Source: Cyanobacteria bacterium REEB459
GTDB lineage: Bacteria; Cyanobacteriota; Cyanobacteriia; Phormidesmidales; Phormidesmidaceae
Direction of reading: 5' to 3'
Length of the DNA: 64,000 bases
Assembly (NCBI GenBank): GCA_018970085.1
Contig: JAGWXD010000001.1
Span: 1 to 64,000, forward strand
The notes beneath the pieces are model-generated. The model was given only the letters and a program-made list of their open reading frames with translations, searched no databases and had not been told where the DNA came from. The first letter of the stretch is position 1. Each line of letters starts with the position of its first letter. Position numbers and translations under genes: made by a program. Shown in pieces: positions 52,815-62,176 of the stretch.

Positions 52815-55220
52815 ATGATTCAAGCAGAAACCCTAGACCTGCTAGAATGGTCTCGCTTGGGGCAGCACCTGGCCAGCTTCGCCGCCACCAGCCTGGGGGA
52901 GATCGCCGCCCAGCATCTGGCAATTCCCTCCAGCCAGGCTGAAAGCGAGGCCCTCCAGGCCCAAACTCGCGAAGCCTACTGGCTGGATCAGCACCACCGC
53001 AGTCTGAGTTTTGCTGGTATTCGCGACCTCAGTGGCAGCCTGGAGCGGGTACAGCGCCAGGGTACCCTGACCGGGCTGGAATTATTGGATATTGCCAGTA
53101 CTCTGAAGGGGGCGCGGCAAATACGTCGGGCCCTTGAGGCCGAAGCCGAGGTAGACCTGCCGGTGTTTCAGGGATTGGTGGGGGATTGGCGGACCCACCC
53201 GGAATTAGAACAACACATCTACCATTGCATTGACGACCGGGGAGAGGTGACGGACCGGGCCAGCCCTAAGCTAGCCGCGATTCGAGAACGACTCAACGGC
53301 ACTCGCCAGCAGATCCAGCAACGGCTACAACGCATTATTCAACGCCAGGGGGGAGCCCTCCAGGAAACCCTGATTACCCAACGGGGAGATCGCTTTGTGC
53401 TGCCTGTCAAAGCCCCCCAAAAAGATGCCATCCCCGGCCTCATCCATGATGTTTCTGCCAGTGGGGCAACCCTCTACATTGAGCCCCACGCCATTGTGGA
53501 TCTGGGCAACCAGCTACGCCAGTTAATTCGCCAGGAACAAACCGAAATCGAGGCGATGCTAGCGGCTATCAGCCTGCAGGTGGGGGCCGTAGGGTCAGAC
53601 CTGGAAGATTTACTGGCTACCCTGACCAGGCTCGATCTGGCCTGTGCCCGGTCTCGCTATTCCCTCTGGTTAGAGGCCAATCCTCCCCGCTTTATCAGCA
53701 GTGGCACCACCACCCTGCGGCAGTTGCGCCACCCCCTGCTGGTCTGGCAGCAACGCCAAGAAGGGACTAATGCGGTAGTCCCCATCGATCTGGTGATGGC
53801 CGATCACCTGCGGGTGGTGGCGATTACCGGGCCCAACACAGGGGGCAAAACCGTTACCCTAAAAACCCTGGGACTGGCCGCCCTGATGGCCAAGGTGGGG
53901 TTATTTGTACCGGCCCGGGAACCGGTGGAACTACCCTGGTTTGACCAGGTACTGGCAGATATCGGGGACGAACAGTCGATTGAGCAAAATCTATCTACTT
54001 TTTCGGGCCATGTTCGCCGCATTAGTCGAATTTTGGCAGCGCTGGATAACCTGCCCTCCACTGCCGGTGTGGCCAATGCTCTGGTGCTACTGGATGAGGT
54101 GGGGGCCGGCACCGATCCCACCGAAGGTACCGCCCTGGCCCTGGCTCTGTTGCGTTACCTGGCCAATCACAGCCGCTTGACCGTGGCCACCACCCACTAC
54201 GGTGAACTCAAGGCCCTGAAATACCAGGACCCCCGCTTTGAAAACGCCGCTGTCGAGTTTGATGAAGTCAGCCTTTGTCCCACCTATCGCCTGTTGTGGG
54301 GCATTCCAGGACGCTCTAACGCCCTGGCCATCGCCCGCCGCTTAGGACTCAAAGCAGCGGTGGTGAATGGGGCGGCGGCGGTCATGGCGGGGGCCGGGCA
54401 GGAGGATGTTAACCAGGTAATTGCCGCCCTGGAAGCCCAACGGCGTGAACAGGAAGCCAGTTCCCAGGCGGCGGCGGCCCTGCTGACGGAAACCGAGCAC
54501 CTGCACCGGGAGATTCATCAACGGGCGGAGTGGCTACGGCAACGCCAGGAAGACTTACAGGGGCAACAGCAACTGGCTATTCAGCAGGCGATCGCCCAGG
54601 CAAAAGCCGATATCGCCCAGGTAATTCGCCAGTTACAGCAGGGCCAGCCCACAGCCCAGGCAGCGCAGAAAGCGACGGCAGAGATCGAGGCGATTACCCA
54701 AACCTATCTTCCTCATCGCCCCTCTAACCAACCCGCTGCTAAAACCGGATTTAGACCCCAGGTGGGCGATCGGGTGCGCCTGATGAGTTTGGGGCAAACT
54801 GCTGAAGTATTGACAGAGCCCGATGCAGACCAACGGTTAACGGTGCGCTTTGGCCTACTCAAGACTACTGTTCACCTCAACGATATCGAATCCTTACAGG
54901 GAGAGAAGGCCCTGGTGGAGCCCAAAGTTAAGCCTCCACCAGCCTCACCTCCGACCTCCAGCCCTGCCACCCTGGTACTGCGCACCGCCAGCAATACAGT
55001 GGATCTGAGGGGCATGCGGGTGGCGGAAGCAGAACCAGTCCTGGAACAGGCGATCGTCCAGGCCAAGGGCGGCGCCCTTTGGGTAATCCACGGTCACGGC
55101 ACGGGCAAACTGCGCCAGGGAGTACAAGACTACCTGCAGCACCATCCCCAGGTACAGCGATTTGAAGCCGCTGAACAAACGCAGGGAGGTACGGGAGTGA
55201 CCGTAGTTTATTTGCGCTAA
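52815..55220 (+). CDS. mutS2: Endonuclease MutS2
   Basis: An 801-residue DNA-binding ATPase with a C-terminal Smr nuclease domain. Motifs: Walker A TGPNTGGKTVTLKTLG, signature region NLSTFSGHVRRI, Walker B VLLDEVGAGTDPTEG, ATTHYGELK; coiled coil (RREQEASSQAAAALLTETEH); and Smr LRGMRVAEAEPVLEQA with VIHGHGTGKLRQGV. MutS2 acts against homologous recombination or on ribosome collisions rather than in mismatch repair. The ATG at 52815 (MIQAETLDLLEW) is the family start; an in-frame ATG at 52728 adds 29 residues that do not match. Confidence 0.96.
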   Translation: MIQAETLDLLEWSRLGQHLASFAATSLGEIAAQHLAIPSSQAESEALQAQTREAYWLDQHHRSLSFAGIRDLSGSLERVQRQGTLTGLELLDIASTLKGARQIRRALEAEAEVDLPVFQGLVGDWRTHPELEQHIYHCIDDRGEVTDRASPKLAAIRERLNGTRQQIQQRLQRIIQRQGGALQETLITQRGDRFVLPVKAPQKDAIPGLIHDVSASGATLYIEPHAIVDLGNQLRQLIRQEQTEIEAMLAAISLQVGAVGSDLEDLLATLTRLDLACARSRYSLWLEANPPRFISSGTTTLRQLRHPLLVWQQRQEGTNAVVPIDLVMADHLRVVAITGPNTGGKTVTLKTLGLAALMAKVGLFVPAREPVELPWFDQVLADIGDEQSIEQNLSTFSGHVRRISRILAALDNLPSTAGVANALVLLDEVGAGTDPTEGTALALALLRYLANHSRLTVATTHYGELKALKYQDPRFENAAVEFDEVSLCPTYRLLWGIPGRSNALAIARRLGLKAAVVNGAAAVMAGAGQEDVNQVIAALEAQRREQEASSQAAAALLTETEHLHREIHQRAEWLRQRQEDLQGQQQLAIQQAIAQAKADIAQVIRQLQQGQPTAQAAQKATAEIEAITQTYLPHRPSNQPAAKTGFRPQVGDRVRLMSLGQTAEVLTEPDADQRLTVRFGLLKTTVHLNDIESLQGEKALVEPKVKPPPASPPTSSPATLVLRTASNTVDLRGMRVAEAEPVLEQAIVQAKGGALWVIHGHGTGKLRQGVQDYLQHHPQVQRFEAAEQTQGGTGVTVVYLR

Positions 55221-55268
55221 CGTCCCTGAGATCCCCACCAGCATCATCGACCCTGGTCCCAGACCGCC

Positions 55269-55284
55269 AACGTCCTTAGACGTT
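55269..55284. terminator. Short hairpin between mutS2 and ndk
   Basis: Perfect 6-bp stem AACGTC/GACGTT with a CTTA tetraloop between the convergent mutS2 and ndk stops. There is no T-run, so it is a weak candidate bidirectional terminator. Confidence 0.45.
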
Positions 55285-55291
55285 AATTCAG

Positions 55292-55741
55292 CTATTCGTA
55301 AATCCAGCCCCGGGCGCTGGGTTCCCAGGCGACCAGTTCGGTGTCTGAAAACCACAGAGCAATTTCAGCCTGAGCTGTTTCCGGCGCATCAGACCCATGG
55401 ATGATATTGCGACCTACAGTCACCCCCAAATCACCTCGAATCGTGCCTGGCTCCGCCTCCAGGGGCTTGGTGGCACCAATCATCCTGCGGGCTGAGGCAA
55501 TCACCCCTTCCCCTTGCCAAACCATGGCTACCACCGGGCCAGAGGTAATAAAGTTCACCAATCCAGCAAAGAAAGGGCGCTCCCGATGAACGGCGTAGTG
55601 CTCCTCTGCCAGGGTCCGTGACACCGCCATCAGCTTCAGGCCCACCAGGGTAAAGCCCTTGGTTTCAAAACGACCGATAATTTCACTCACTAGCCCACGC
55701 TGGACCCCATCGGGCTTAATCATTAAAAAAGTGCGTTCCAA
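55292..55741 (-). CDS. ndk: Nucleoside diphosphate kinase
   Basis: A 149-residue enzyme swapping the gamma phosphate between nucleotides, keeping NTP/dNTP pools balanced. Motifs: [20 protein letters not shown], and the phospho-histidine in [17 protein letters not shown]. The start is TTG at 55741: it gives the family N-terminus ([11 protein letters not shown]) and has AGGAG about eight bases upstream. A longer in-frame start exists but the ribosome site would then be inside the gene. The length is exactly normal. Confidence 0.95.
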   Translation of the reverse strand: MERTFLMIKPDGVQRGLVSEIIGRFETKGFTLVGLKLMAVSRTLAEEHYAVHRERPFFAGLVNFITSGPVVAMVWQGEGVIASARRMIGATKPLEAEPGTIRGDLGVTVGRNIIHGSDAPETAQAEIALWFSDTELVAWEPSARGWIYE

Positions 55742-56202
55742 GTTGCCAACTCCTAACCTAACTACCAACCCTTTCTATGCTGAGCAAGGACGGCCATTTT
55801 GTAAAGGGTAGAGACCAGCCCAGAGGCCATGGTAAAGGGTTGAGATCAACCCAGGGCCGAAATCAGGCAAACCATCCTTTAGCAAATCTTCGCCAAAAAG
55901 CTTTATCATCAAACACTGGCAGCCCTGATTTAGCCAGCCAACCCATTCCTTTCTTAATGTTTTATTATTCCCTTCTTAACTCTACAAACATAATTTTCTC
56001 TACCCCGATGAGTAGGGGCCTGATTTTTTTTGCCACACTCTGGCTTAACTTCTTCAACACAGAAACTTTCTATGAACTGTAGCATCAACAGCTTTTGCTA
56101 ACGATTTAGACCCACTATACTTAATAAGGCATAGAAACCCGGGAAAACTCTGGTTCCATGAAATACCAGAATTAATCCTATGGATTGACCTTAAGGATAT
56201 CT
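55742..56202. other. Intergenic region before the nucleotide-sugar genes
   Basis: 461 bp. The ndk-proximal part holds an imperfect tandem repeat (55801-55857). The distal half is AT-rich with a weak CCCC/GGGG hairpin followed by eight Ts at 56024-56031. No gene is convincing; a short plus-strand frame (55777-56082) has non-protein-like composition and no ribosome site. Confidence 0.5.
55801..55857. repeat. Imperfect tandem repeat, about 27 bp units
   Basis: Two copies starting GTAAAGGGT, at 55801-55828 and 55832-55857, differ at a few positions; the second contains a self-complementary GGGTTGA/TCAACCC. They lie 60-116 bp upstream of the ndk start and could be regulatory. Confidence 0.75.
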
Positions 56203-57225
56203 ATGGTGTCCGCTTTTCATAGCTGGAATACGATGATTTACGATGTTGATAGGCTAAGAAGCAAGAAAATTTTAATTTCAGGTGGGTTGGGATTCATCGG
56301 TAGTAATTTGGCCCGGCGGTTAGTAGACTTAGGAAGCGTAGTCTCGATTGTTGACAGCCTGATTCCTGAATACGGCGGCAATTTGACTAATATTGTTGAT
56401 ATTCAAGACCGGGTCAAGGTTAATGTTTCTGACGTTAGAGACGAGCACAGCTTTAAATATTTAATTCAAGGTCAGGATTATTTGTTTAATTTAGCTGGGC
56501 AAACCAGTCACCTGGATTCCATGCGATCTCCCTATATTGATCTAGATATTAATTGCCGGGCACAGCTATCTATTTTAGAATCCTGTCGCCATTACAACCC
56601 CGATATTCGGATTATTTTTACCAGCACCCGACAAATTTACGGCAAGCCAGATTATCTGCCAGTTGACGAGAACCATCTACTCCGTCCTGTAGACGTTAAC
56701 GGCATTAACAAAATGGCTGGGGAATGGTATCATATTTTATACAATAACGTTTACGGGATTCCTGCGGTTGCCCTCCGTCTAATTAATACCTACGGCCCTG
56801 GTATGCGCATCAAAGACGCGCGCCAAACCTTTCTGGGTACTTGGATTCGAAATCTCGTTGAGGGCATTCCCTTTGAGGTATGGGGTGGAGATCAACTACG
56901 GGATTATAATTATATTGATGATGTTGTTGATGCGCTTTTAGTGGCAGCCACCTCTGATCAAGCTACCGGCAAGGTGTTTAATTTGGGTGGTCATGAAATC
57001 ATCAGTTTAAAAGATACAGCTCAGCTTTTAGTTCAGGTTAATGGCTCAGGGGAGTATACATTGTGCGAATTCCCCGCCGATCGCCGCAAAATTGATATCG
57101 GCGATTACTACAGCGATTACAGTCTGATTCATAGGGTTTTAGGTTGGCATCCTTACACTTGCCTGGCCGTGGGTTTTCGAAAAACCATTGATTTCTACAG
57201 GAAAAATATCAACCAATACCTATAA
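56203..57225 (+). CDS. NAD-dependent epimerase/dehydratase (nucleotide-sugar SDR)
   Basis: A 340-residue extended SDR. Rossmann motif GGLGFIGSNLARRLVDLGSV near residue 26; VSDVRDEHS; NLAGQTSHLDS; and FTSTRQIYGKP. The usual catalytic YxxxK reads VNGINKMAGEWY, with Asn where Tyr is expected but Lys kept. This VNGINK form recurs in some bacterial sugar-modifying relatives, so it may be a distinct subfamily (epimerase, or a non-standard dehydratase). The ATG at 56203 was chosen for AAGGA five bases upstream; ATG at 56233 and TTG at 56185 are alternatives. AT-rich. It pairs with the aminotransferase gene 24 bp downstream. Confidence 0.85.
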   Translation: MVSAFHSWNTMIYDVDRLRSKKILISGGLGFIGSNLARRLVDLGSVVSIVDSLIPEYGGNLTNIVDIQDRVKVNVSDVRDEHSFKYLIQGQDYLFNLAGQTSHLDSMRSPYIDLDINCRAQLSILESCRHYNPDIRIIFTSTRQIYGKPDYLPVDENHLLRPVDVNGINKMAGEWYHILYNNVYGIPAVALRLINTYGPGMRIKDARQTFLGTWIRNLVEGIPFEVWGGDQLRDYNYIDDVVDALLVAATSDQATGKVFNLGGHEIISLKDTAQLLVQVNGSGEYTLCEFPADRRKIDIGDYYSDYSLIHRVLGWHPYTCLAVGFRKTIDFYRKNINQYL

Positions 57226-57249
57226 CCCCTTGATTATATATATCCAACT

Positions 57250-58428
57250 ATGGCTATTCAAAAAATTCCTCAAACCGATCCCCACGCCATCTATCAGACC
57301 TACCAAGCTGAAATTAACGAGGCGATTCAGCAGGTGCTTGATAGTGGGTTTTATATCCTAGGGGACCAGGTAGAGTCCTTTGAACAGGAATTTGCCACCT
57401 ATATAGGGGCACGCTATGGGATTGGCGTTGCCAGTGGTACCGACGCTTTAATTATTGCCCTACGGGCCTGTGGCGTGGGGCCCGGAGATGTGGTGCTAAC
57501 CGTGTCCCATACCGCCGTGGCAACCGTTGCGGCCATCGAGCTGGTGGGGGCAACGGCCCTACTGGTAGACGTCGAGGCAGTTCATTTTACCCTTGATCCC
57601 GAAAGCCTGGCAGCGGCCATTGCTGACGTTCTGGCCAGGCCCTCCATGGGCCGGTTGAAGGCGATCGTACCGGTACATCTTTACGGGCATCCGGCCAACC
57701 TGCCTGCCATTATGCACCTGGCTAACCAGCATCACCTATACGTGATTGAGGACTGCTCCCAAGCCCATGGGGCAACCCTTAACCAGCGTCGGGTAGGAAC
57801 ATGGGGACACTGTGCCGCCTTTAGCTGCTATCCGACCAAAAACCTGGGAGCCATGGGGGATGCTGGTATTATTGTGACCCAGGATCGAGACCTGGCTGAG
57901 CACTGTCAAAGGATGCGTCAGTATGGCTGGGCCAGCCGCTACATCAGTGATACCGCTGGCATGAATTCCAGGCTTGATGCACTTCAAGCCGCTATTCTCA
58001 GGGTTAAGTTGAAGTACCTGGATGCAGACAATGGTCAGCGGCAAGCCATTGCCCGGCAGTATAGTGAGAATCTTCAGGATTTCCCCTTACACCTCCCTCA
58101 CACCAGCCCCGGAGCCGACCATGTGTATCATCAATTTGTACTGCGGGTCAACCAGCGAAATGCCCTATTTACCTTTCTGCAAGCCCAGGGGATTGGGGTG
58201 GCTCTTCATTACCCATTACCGGTTCACCAGCAACCCGCCTATCACCGCCGCCTGCCCCTAGCCCCTGGGGGTCTACCGATGACTGAACAACTGAGTCAGG
58301 AAATTATCAGTTTGCCGATGCATCCCTGCCTCAGCACCGCTGCCGTGGCCACTACCACAGCGGCTATAGCGAGCTGGTATGAGGGGCCCGGTGAGCCGAC
58401 AGGGCTGGACCGAGCCAGGGCATTGTAA
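57250..58428 (+). CDS. DegT/DnrJ/EryC1/StrS family aminotransferase
   Basis: A 392-residue PLP enzyme. Seen: SGFYILGDQVESFEQEFATY, GVASGTDALIIALRACGVGP, EDCSQAHGATLNQRRVGTWG and the PLP lysine in SCYPTKNLGAMGDAG. It belongs to the group that aminates keto-sugar nucleotides (3- or 4-amino sugars of LPS, S-layer or antibiotics). With the upstream SDR it forms a two-gene module likely making an amino sugar for a cell-surface glycan; the exact sugar cannot be inferred. GC content is higher than in the SDR gene. Confidence 0.9.
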   Translation: MAIQKIPQTDPHAIYQTYQAEINEAIQQVLDSGFYILGDQVESFEQEFATYIGARYGIGVASGTDALIIALRACGVGPGDVVLTVSHTAVATVAAIELVGATALLVDVEAVHFTLDPESLAAAIADVLARPSMGRLKAIVPVHLYGHPANLPAIMHLANQHHLYVIEDCSQAHGATLNQRRVGTWGHCAAFSCYPTKNLGAMGDAGIIVTQDRDLAEHCQRMRQYGWASRYISDTAGMNSRLDALQAAILRVKLKYLDADNGQRQAIARQYSENLQDFPLHLPHTSPGADHVYHQFVLRVNQRNALFTFLQAQGIGVALHYPLPVHQQPAYHRRLPLAPGGLPMTEQLSQEIISLPMHPCLSTAAVATTTAAIASWYEGPGEPTGLDRARAL

Positions 58429-58517
58429 CGAAGAATTTGTAACGAAAACTACACCAGAGTCTCTTGTTATCAGTGGGCGGCGCTACAGTAGGGAGTGGTT
58501 GTTAATCTGCACTGACT

Positions 58518-59219
58518 GTGGACGTGTCTCAGGCCTCTGCCCCAACCACCCCCGATATACAGGCAATGTTTAATCGAATTGCCCCCGCCTATGATGACTT
58601 GAACCAACAGTTAAGCCTGGGGTTGCATCAGGTCTGGAAAGCGATGGCGGTGCGCTGGAGTGGGGCTGCCCCAGGCCAGTTATGTCTGGATGTGTGCTGT
58701 GGTAGTGGGGATCTGGCCATCATGCTGGCTCGACGGGTAGGGGCCCAGGGCCGGGTCTATGGCATTGATTTTGCCCCTGAACAGCTGGCCATTGCCCGTC
58801 GGCGGTACCGGGCCGCCGACGTTACCTGGTGCTTGGGAGATGCCCTGGACCTACCCTTTGGTGCCGGCAGCTTTGATGCCATCACGATGGGCTATGGCTT
58901 GCGCAACCTGGCCAATATTACCCAGGGGTTAAGGGAGCTGCGTCGAGTTCTAAAGCCAGGGGCGATCGCGGCTGTTTTAGATTTTCACCGCCCCTATAGC
59001 CAAGGGGTACAGCAGTGGCAACAGTGGTATCTTCACCATATAGTTATGCCAGCCGCCCGCCAGCGGGGGCTGACCCAGGAGTACGCCTATATTCACCCCA
59101 GCCTTGACCGTTTTCCCCAGGGGCTAGAACAAGTTGAACTAGCCCGACAGGCCGGTTTTCATCGGGTTAGCCATTATCCCATCGCCGTCGGTATGATGGG
59201 CATTTTGGTTCTGTCATGA
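58518..59219 (+). CDS. menG: Demethylphylloquinone/menaquinone methyltransferase (UbiE family)
   Basis: A 233-residue SAM-dependent C-methyltransferase. Motifs: [60 protein letters not shown] and [17 protein letters not shown]. In cyanobacteria it methylates 2-phytyl-1,4-naphthoquinone in the last step of phylloquinone (photosystem I cofactor) synthesis. Start is GTG at 58518. Its stop codon overlaps the start of the DUF445 gene by four bases (ATGA), indicating coupled translation. Confidence 0.93.
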   Translation: MDVSQASAPTTPDIQAMFNRIAPAYDDLNQQLSLGLHQVWKAMAVRWSGAAPGQLCLDVCCGSGDLAIMLARRVGAQGRVYGIDFAPEQLAIARRRYRAADVTWCLGDALDLPFGAGSFDAITMGYGLRNLANITQGLRELRRVLKPGAIAAVLDFHRPYSQGVQQWQQWYLHHIVMPAARQRGLTQEYAYIHPSLDRFPQGLEQVELARQAGFHRVSHYPIAVGMMGILVLS

Positions 59220-60454
59220 GCTGGGTTGATCTCTGGTTAATTCTGGCTCCACCCCTATTTGGAGGCGTGATTGGCTATTTCACCAATGACATCGCCATTA
59301 AAATGCTATTTCGCCCCTATCGTCCGGTTTATCTGGGCAGGTGGCATCTTGCCTTTACACCTGGCTTAATTCCCGCCAATCAGGAACGCCTGGCGCAGCG
59401 GATCTCTGATACGATCATGGGCTCCTTGCTGACCCCAGAGGAGCTGCAAAACCTGGCTCGTCGCCTGCTGCAAACCGAACGCACCCAGGCAGCAATTAAG
59501 TGGCTACTAGCCCTGGCCCTGGACCAGATTAAAAGTCGATCCCAGGTGCGCACGGCGGAAATTGCCAGCCGGATTTTAGAAGATTTATTTGGCAAGTCCC
59601 TGCCCCGACTGATTCGCGTTTGGGCCCGCCAGCAAGACTTTCTTGAACCTCAGTTAAATCAGCTCTTTGATCAGGTGCTGGTGGACTTTAAGCTAAATTC
59701 CCAACAGGCCGATCAAATTACCCACTGGTTGGTCACCAGCGTATTGCCCCCCGATCGCGTGCGAGAACTGGTGATTGACTTTTTAAGCGATCGCAACATT
59801 CAAGTTATTGACACCATCTTTAGAGAACGCACCAGCGGCACCTATTGGGTTGTGGCCAATTTATTTGGTGTCCGTAATGCCCTGGCCCGCCTACGGACCT
59901 TTTGCTTAGACGAGCGGCAGGTGAGTAACGCCCGCATCGCCGAATTAATAACCGCCCTGCAAGCACAAAAACGACTGAAGGAGTGGTTGCAGCAAACTTC
60001 AATGCAAAACTTACCCGTAGCAACGGTGCGCCACATTCGCCAAACTCTGCAGCAGTCTGTGCAGAGTTATATTCAAACCCTGGGCCCAGACTTCATTCGT
60101 AGCCTGGGCACCTCAGTTAATTGGCAAATGCTGGCTAACCAGCTGCTAAATCGCCTGCAGCATTCCGAGGTGATTAACCAATCTCTCGATCCGGTGAGTG
60201 AAGAACTGGCTCTAATTCTCGAGCAGTATCTGGAACGGGACCTGGAATCCCTCGTAGCCCAGGTGATTCCGATTCTTAATATTGATCAAGTAATTATTGA
60301 CCGGGTTAAGGGTACCTCTCCCCGGGATCTGGAACTGGCTATTCAAGCCATTGTCCGCGGCGAACTCCAGGCCATTGTCAATCTCGGGGGTATCCTGGGT
60401 TTTGTCATTGGTCTGATGCAATCGGGGTTTCTCTATTTTCAGCGGATGGGATAG
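59216..60454 (+). CDS. DUF445 family membrane protein
   Basis: A 412-residue protein with hydrophobic helices at both ends: [20 protein letters not shown] near the N-terminus with [20 protein letters not shown], the DUF445 hallmark, and [18 protein letters not shown] at the C-terminus. The middle 330 residues are helical and amphipathic. The family (YheB-like) is widespread with no firm function. It overlaps menG by four bases, so the two are coexpressed; a link to quinone or photosystem membranes is possible but only positional. Confidence 0.88.
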   Translation: MSWVDLWLILAPPLFGGVIGYFTNDIAIKMLFRPYRPVYLGRWHLAFTPGLIPANQERLAQRISDTIMGSLLTPEELQNLARRLLQTERTQAAIKWLLALALDQIKSRSQVRTAEIASRILEDLFGKSLPRLIRVWARQQDFLEPQLNQLFDQVLVDFKLNSQQADQITHWLVTSVLPPDRVRELVIDFLSDRNIQVIDTIFRERTSGTYWVVANLFGVRNALARLRTFCLDERQVSNARIAELITALQAQKRLKEWLQQTSMQNLPVATVRHIRQTLQQSVQSYIQTLGPDFIRSLGTSVNWQMLANQLLNRLQHSEVINQSLDPVSEELALILEQYLERDLESLVAQVIPILNIDQVIIDRVKGTSPRDLELAIQAIVRGELQAIVNLGGILGFVIGLMQSGFLYFQRMG

Positions 60455-60538
60455 GGGTAAGAGCCAGCTCGTCTCCCTTGAGGGCAGCACCCGCCAGGGG
60501 CCCGGCAGCATGAGTCAGTAACCATCGAGTCGCCAGAG

Positions 60539-60832
60539 CTATAAAGCCAGCATCTGCAAACGCTGATCCATCTGCTGCCAGGACAGAAACCGATCTAGAT
60601 ACTGGGGCTGATCGGGTTGGTAAGGGGCAGCCACAATATCAATGCTGGTAATTTCCGCCGCTTCCGGCAATATCAACACATCGGGATCAGCCGCAGTAGG
60701 ACGGGTCAGGGAGCTGGAAAAACCACGAAAAATGATTATCTCCTCTGGGGCTCCAGCCACCAGCCCATGGACAATCAATACCTCCTGGCGATGTTTCAGG
60801 GTGTATTGCTCCAGGCGGCGGATTGGCATCAT
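60539..60832 (-). CDS. Small conserved-type cyanobacterial protein
   Basis: A 97-residue acidic protein, MMPIRRLEQYTLKHRQEVLI, with IIIFRGFSSSLTRPTAADPD in the middle. I recognise no domain; it looks like the small single-domain proteins conserved in cyanobacteria and plastids. The start is the first of two adjacent ATGs at 60832. The DUF3177 gene ends 15 bp upstream, same strand, so the two are probably cotranscribed. Confidence 0.75.
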   Translation of the reverse strand: MMPIRRLEQYTLKHRQEVLIVHGLVAGAPEEIIIFRGFSSSLTRPTAADPDVLILPEAAEITSIDIVAAPYQPDQPQYLDRFLSWQQMDQRLQMLAL

Positions 60833-60847
60833 AGATCCATCCTTTTG

Positions 60848-61444
60848 TTAGCGTAGTGCCTGTCTACCCTGCTTACCCAGACGCACAAAGACAAACCAGG
60901 CCAGGGAAGCCAGATAAAGCAGTAGGCCGACAATGCCAAAAAATCCTAGAAAGCCGTGGCTGTAGCGGGCGTGGAGGTATTGCTTGTATAACAGAGGCGG
61001 CTCTAGCCAGGTTTGGCACTGGGGGGTACCAAACTGAGAATCCCCAAAGGCACATCCCAAAGAAGGGATCAAAATAGCCGCACCAATAATGCTGTAGAGG
61101 GTTACCGACCAGCGCCAGGCATTAAAGCTAAGCTTTAGGGGGGAATCGGGTTGCTCGTCGATTTCTTCGTTAAGATCTATCCAAAACCACAGGGCTATAG
61201 GTATTAAAAGTCGGGCCATAAGCGCCGTCAGAAAGCTGATTCTCAGGCCACCAATCATCAAGTACACCGTCACCATCAGCAGGCTGGCTATTTTCCAATA
61301 AATGGTGAATAGGTGATAAATGGATGCGTTTTTATCCACCAAGCCGGCCCAAACCATCAGCACCAGGGGCAGTATGACTGTAAATAACACTGCTAAACGG
61401 TAATCAGTCCAAACCAGCGATCTCAACACAGAGGAGTCCAACAT
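60848..61444 (-). CDS. DUF3177 family membrane protein
   Basis: A 198-residue protein with about five membrane helices, including VLFTVILPLVLMVWAGLVDK at the N-terminus, IASLLMVTVYLMIGGLRISF and FFGIVGLLLYLASLAWFVF. The ATG at 61444 (LDSSVLRSLVWTDYRLAVLF) fits the DUF3177 family start; an in-frame TTG 16 codons upstream is rejected. The family is nearly restricted to cyanobacteria and its role is unknown. Confidence 0.85.
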   Translation of the reverse strand: MLDSSVLRSLVWTDYRLAVLFTVILPLVLMVWAGLVDKNASIYHLFTIYWKIASLLMVTVYLMIGGLRISFLTALMARLLIPIALWFWIDLNEEIDEQPDSPLKLSFNAWRWSVTLYSIIGAAILIPSLGCAFGDSQFGTPQCQTWLEPPLLYKQYLHARYSHGFLGFFGIVGLLLYLASLAWFVFVRLGKQGRQALR

Positions 61445-61554
61445 AACCGGAAGCTTTGCAAATGGCTCAGTTATTCTAGCATCGCCAACCAATCAGTCAT
61501 CAACCGGGCCGGTGGTGACGGCAGGGCCACCCTGACAAGGGCCTTTGCTCGAGT

Positions 61555-62049
61555 TCAAGGGCAATACAGGGTATCGCGGGTACGGCGACCGGTGACCGGA
61601 TTAGTACCATCGGCCACAGCGCAGAGCATGGCGTTAACCTTAGGGGCCAGCAGCACATCGGTAAAGTCTGCCCCCTCAATACTAGTGTCGCGAAAGTCCG
61701 TATCAAAGGCATAGGCTCCAGCTAAAACAGCATTGGTGAGATTAGCCCGAGCCAAACGCGCTCCATCGAGGGTAGCGCCGGTGAGGTCAGCCCCCTCCAG
61801 ATTCGCCCTGACCAGAGTAGTATCAAACATTCTCACTCCCCTGAGGTTGGCGTGACTGAGATTAGCATCAGCCAGGTCGGCGCGGGTATAATCGTTGCCC
61901 CGCAAATCCTGATTGGCCAGATCGACCATGCGCAGATTCTGGCGGTCAAAATTCTCGGCCCAGACTGGGCTCAGGCCAATCAGAAAACTGGCCATGACCA
62001 TCGCCAAAACCCCCACCAGAGCAGGCCAATGTAGCCGACGTCCCACCAT
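61555..62049 (-). CDS. Exported pentapeptide-repeat protein
   Basis: A 164-residue protein. A signal peptide (VGRRLHWPALVGVLAMVMAS, ending SPVWA) precedes about twelve A(D/N)LxX pentapeptides (NFDRQNLRMVDLANQDLRGN, ADLADANLSHANLRG, ANLEGADLTGATLDGARLAR), then a C-terminal region with two cysteines (MLCAVADGT, DTLYCP). The quadrilateral beta-helix is likely lumenal or periplasmic. Cyanobacteria have many such thylakoid-lumen proteins, most of unknown function. The ATG at 62049 was chosen over an in-frame TTG eight codons earlier. Confidence 0.9.
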   Translation of the reverse strand: MVGRRLHWPALVGVLAMVMASFLIGLSPVWAENFDRQNLRMVDLANQDLRGNDYTRADLADANLSHANLRGVRMFDTTLVRANLEGADLTGATLDGARLARANLTNAVLAGAYAFDTDFRDTSIEGADFTDVLLAPKVNAMLCAVADGTNPVTGRRTRDTLYCP

Positions 62050-62176
62050 GGTTACCAAACCCACTGAACTCAATATTTTGAGTGTACATGGGGATGGGGA
62101 AATTTGATGCTGGATTCTGAGGGCAACTCAGAGCCCTCTGGACTGGGCATCGATCGCCCTTGGCAGCATCCAGGGA

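Noticed and set aside
55777-56082. 101-codon plus-strand frame after ndk
   Set aside because: No ribosome site, runs through repeats, atypical composition; treated as intergenic.
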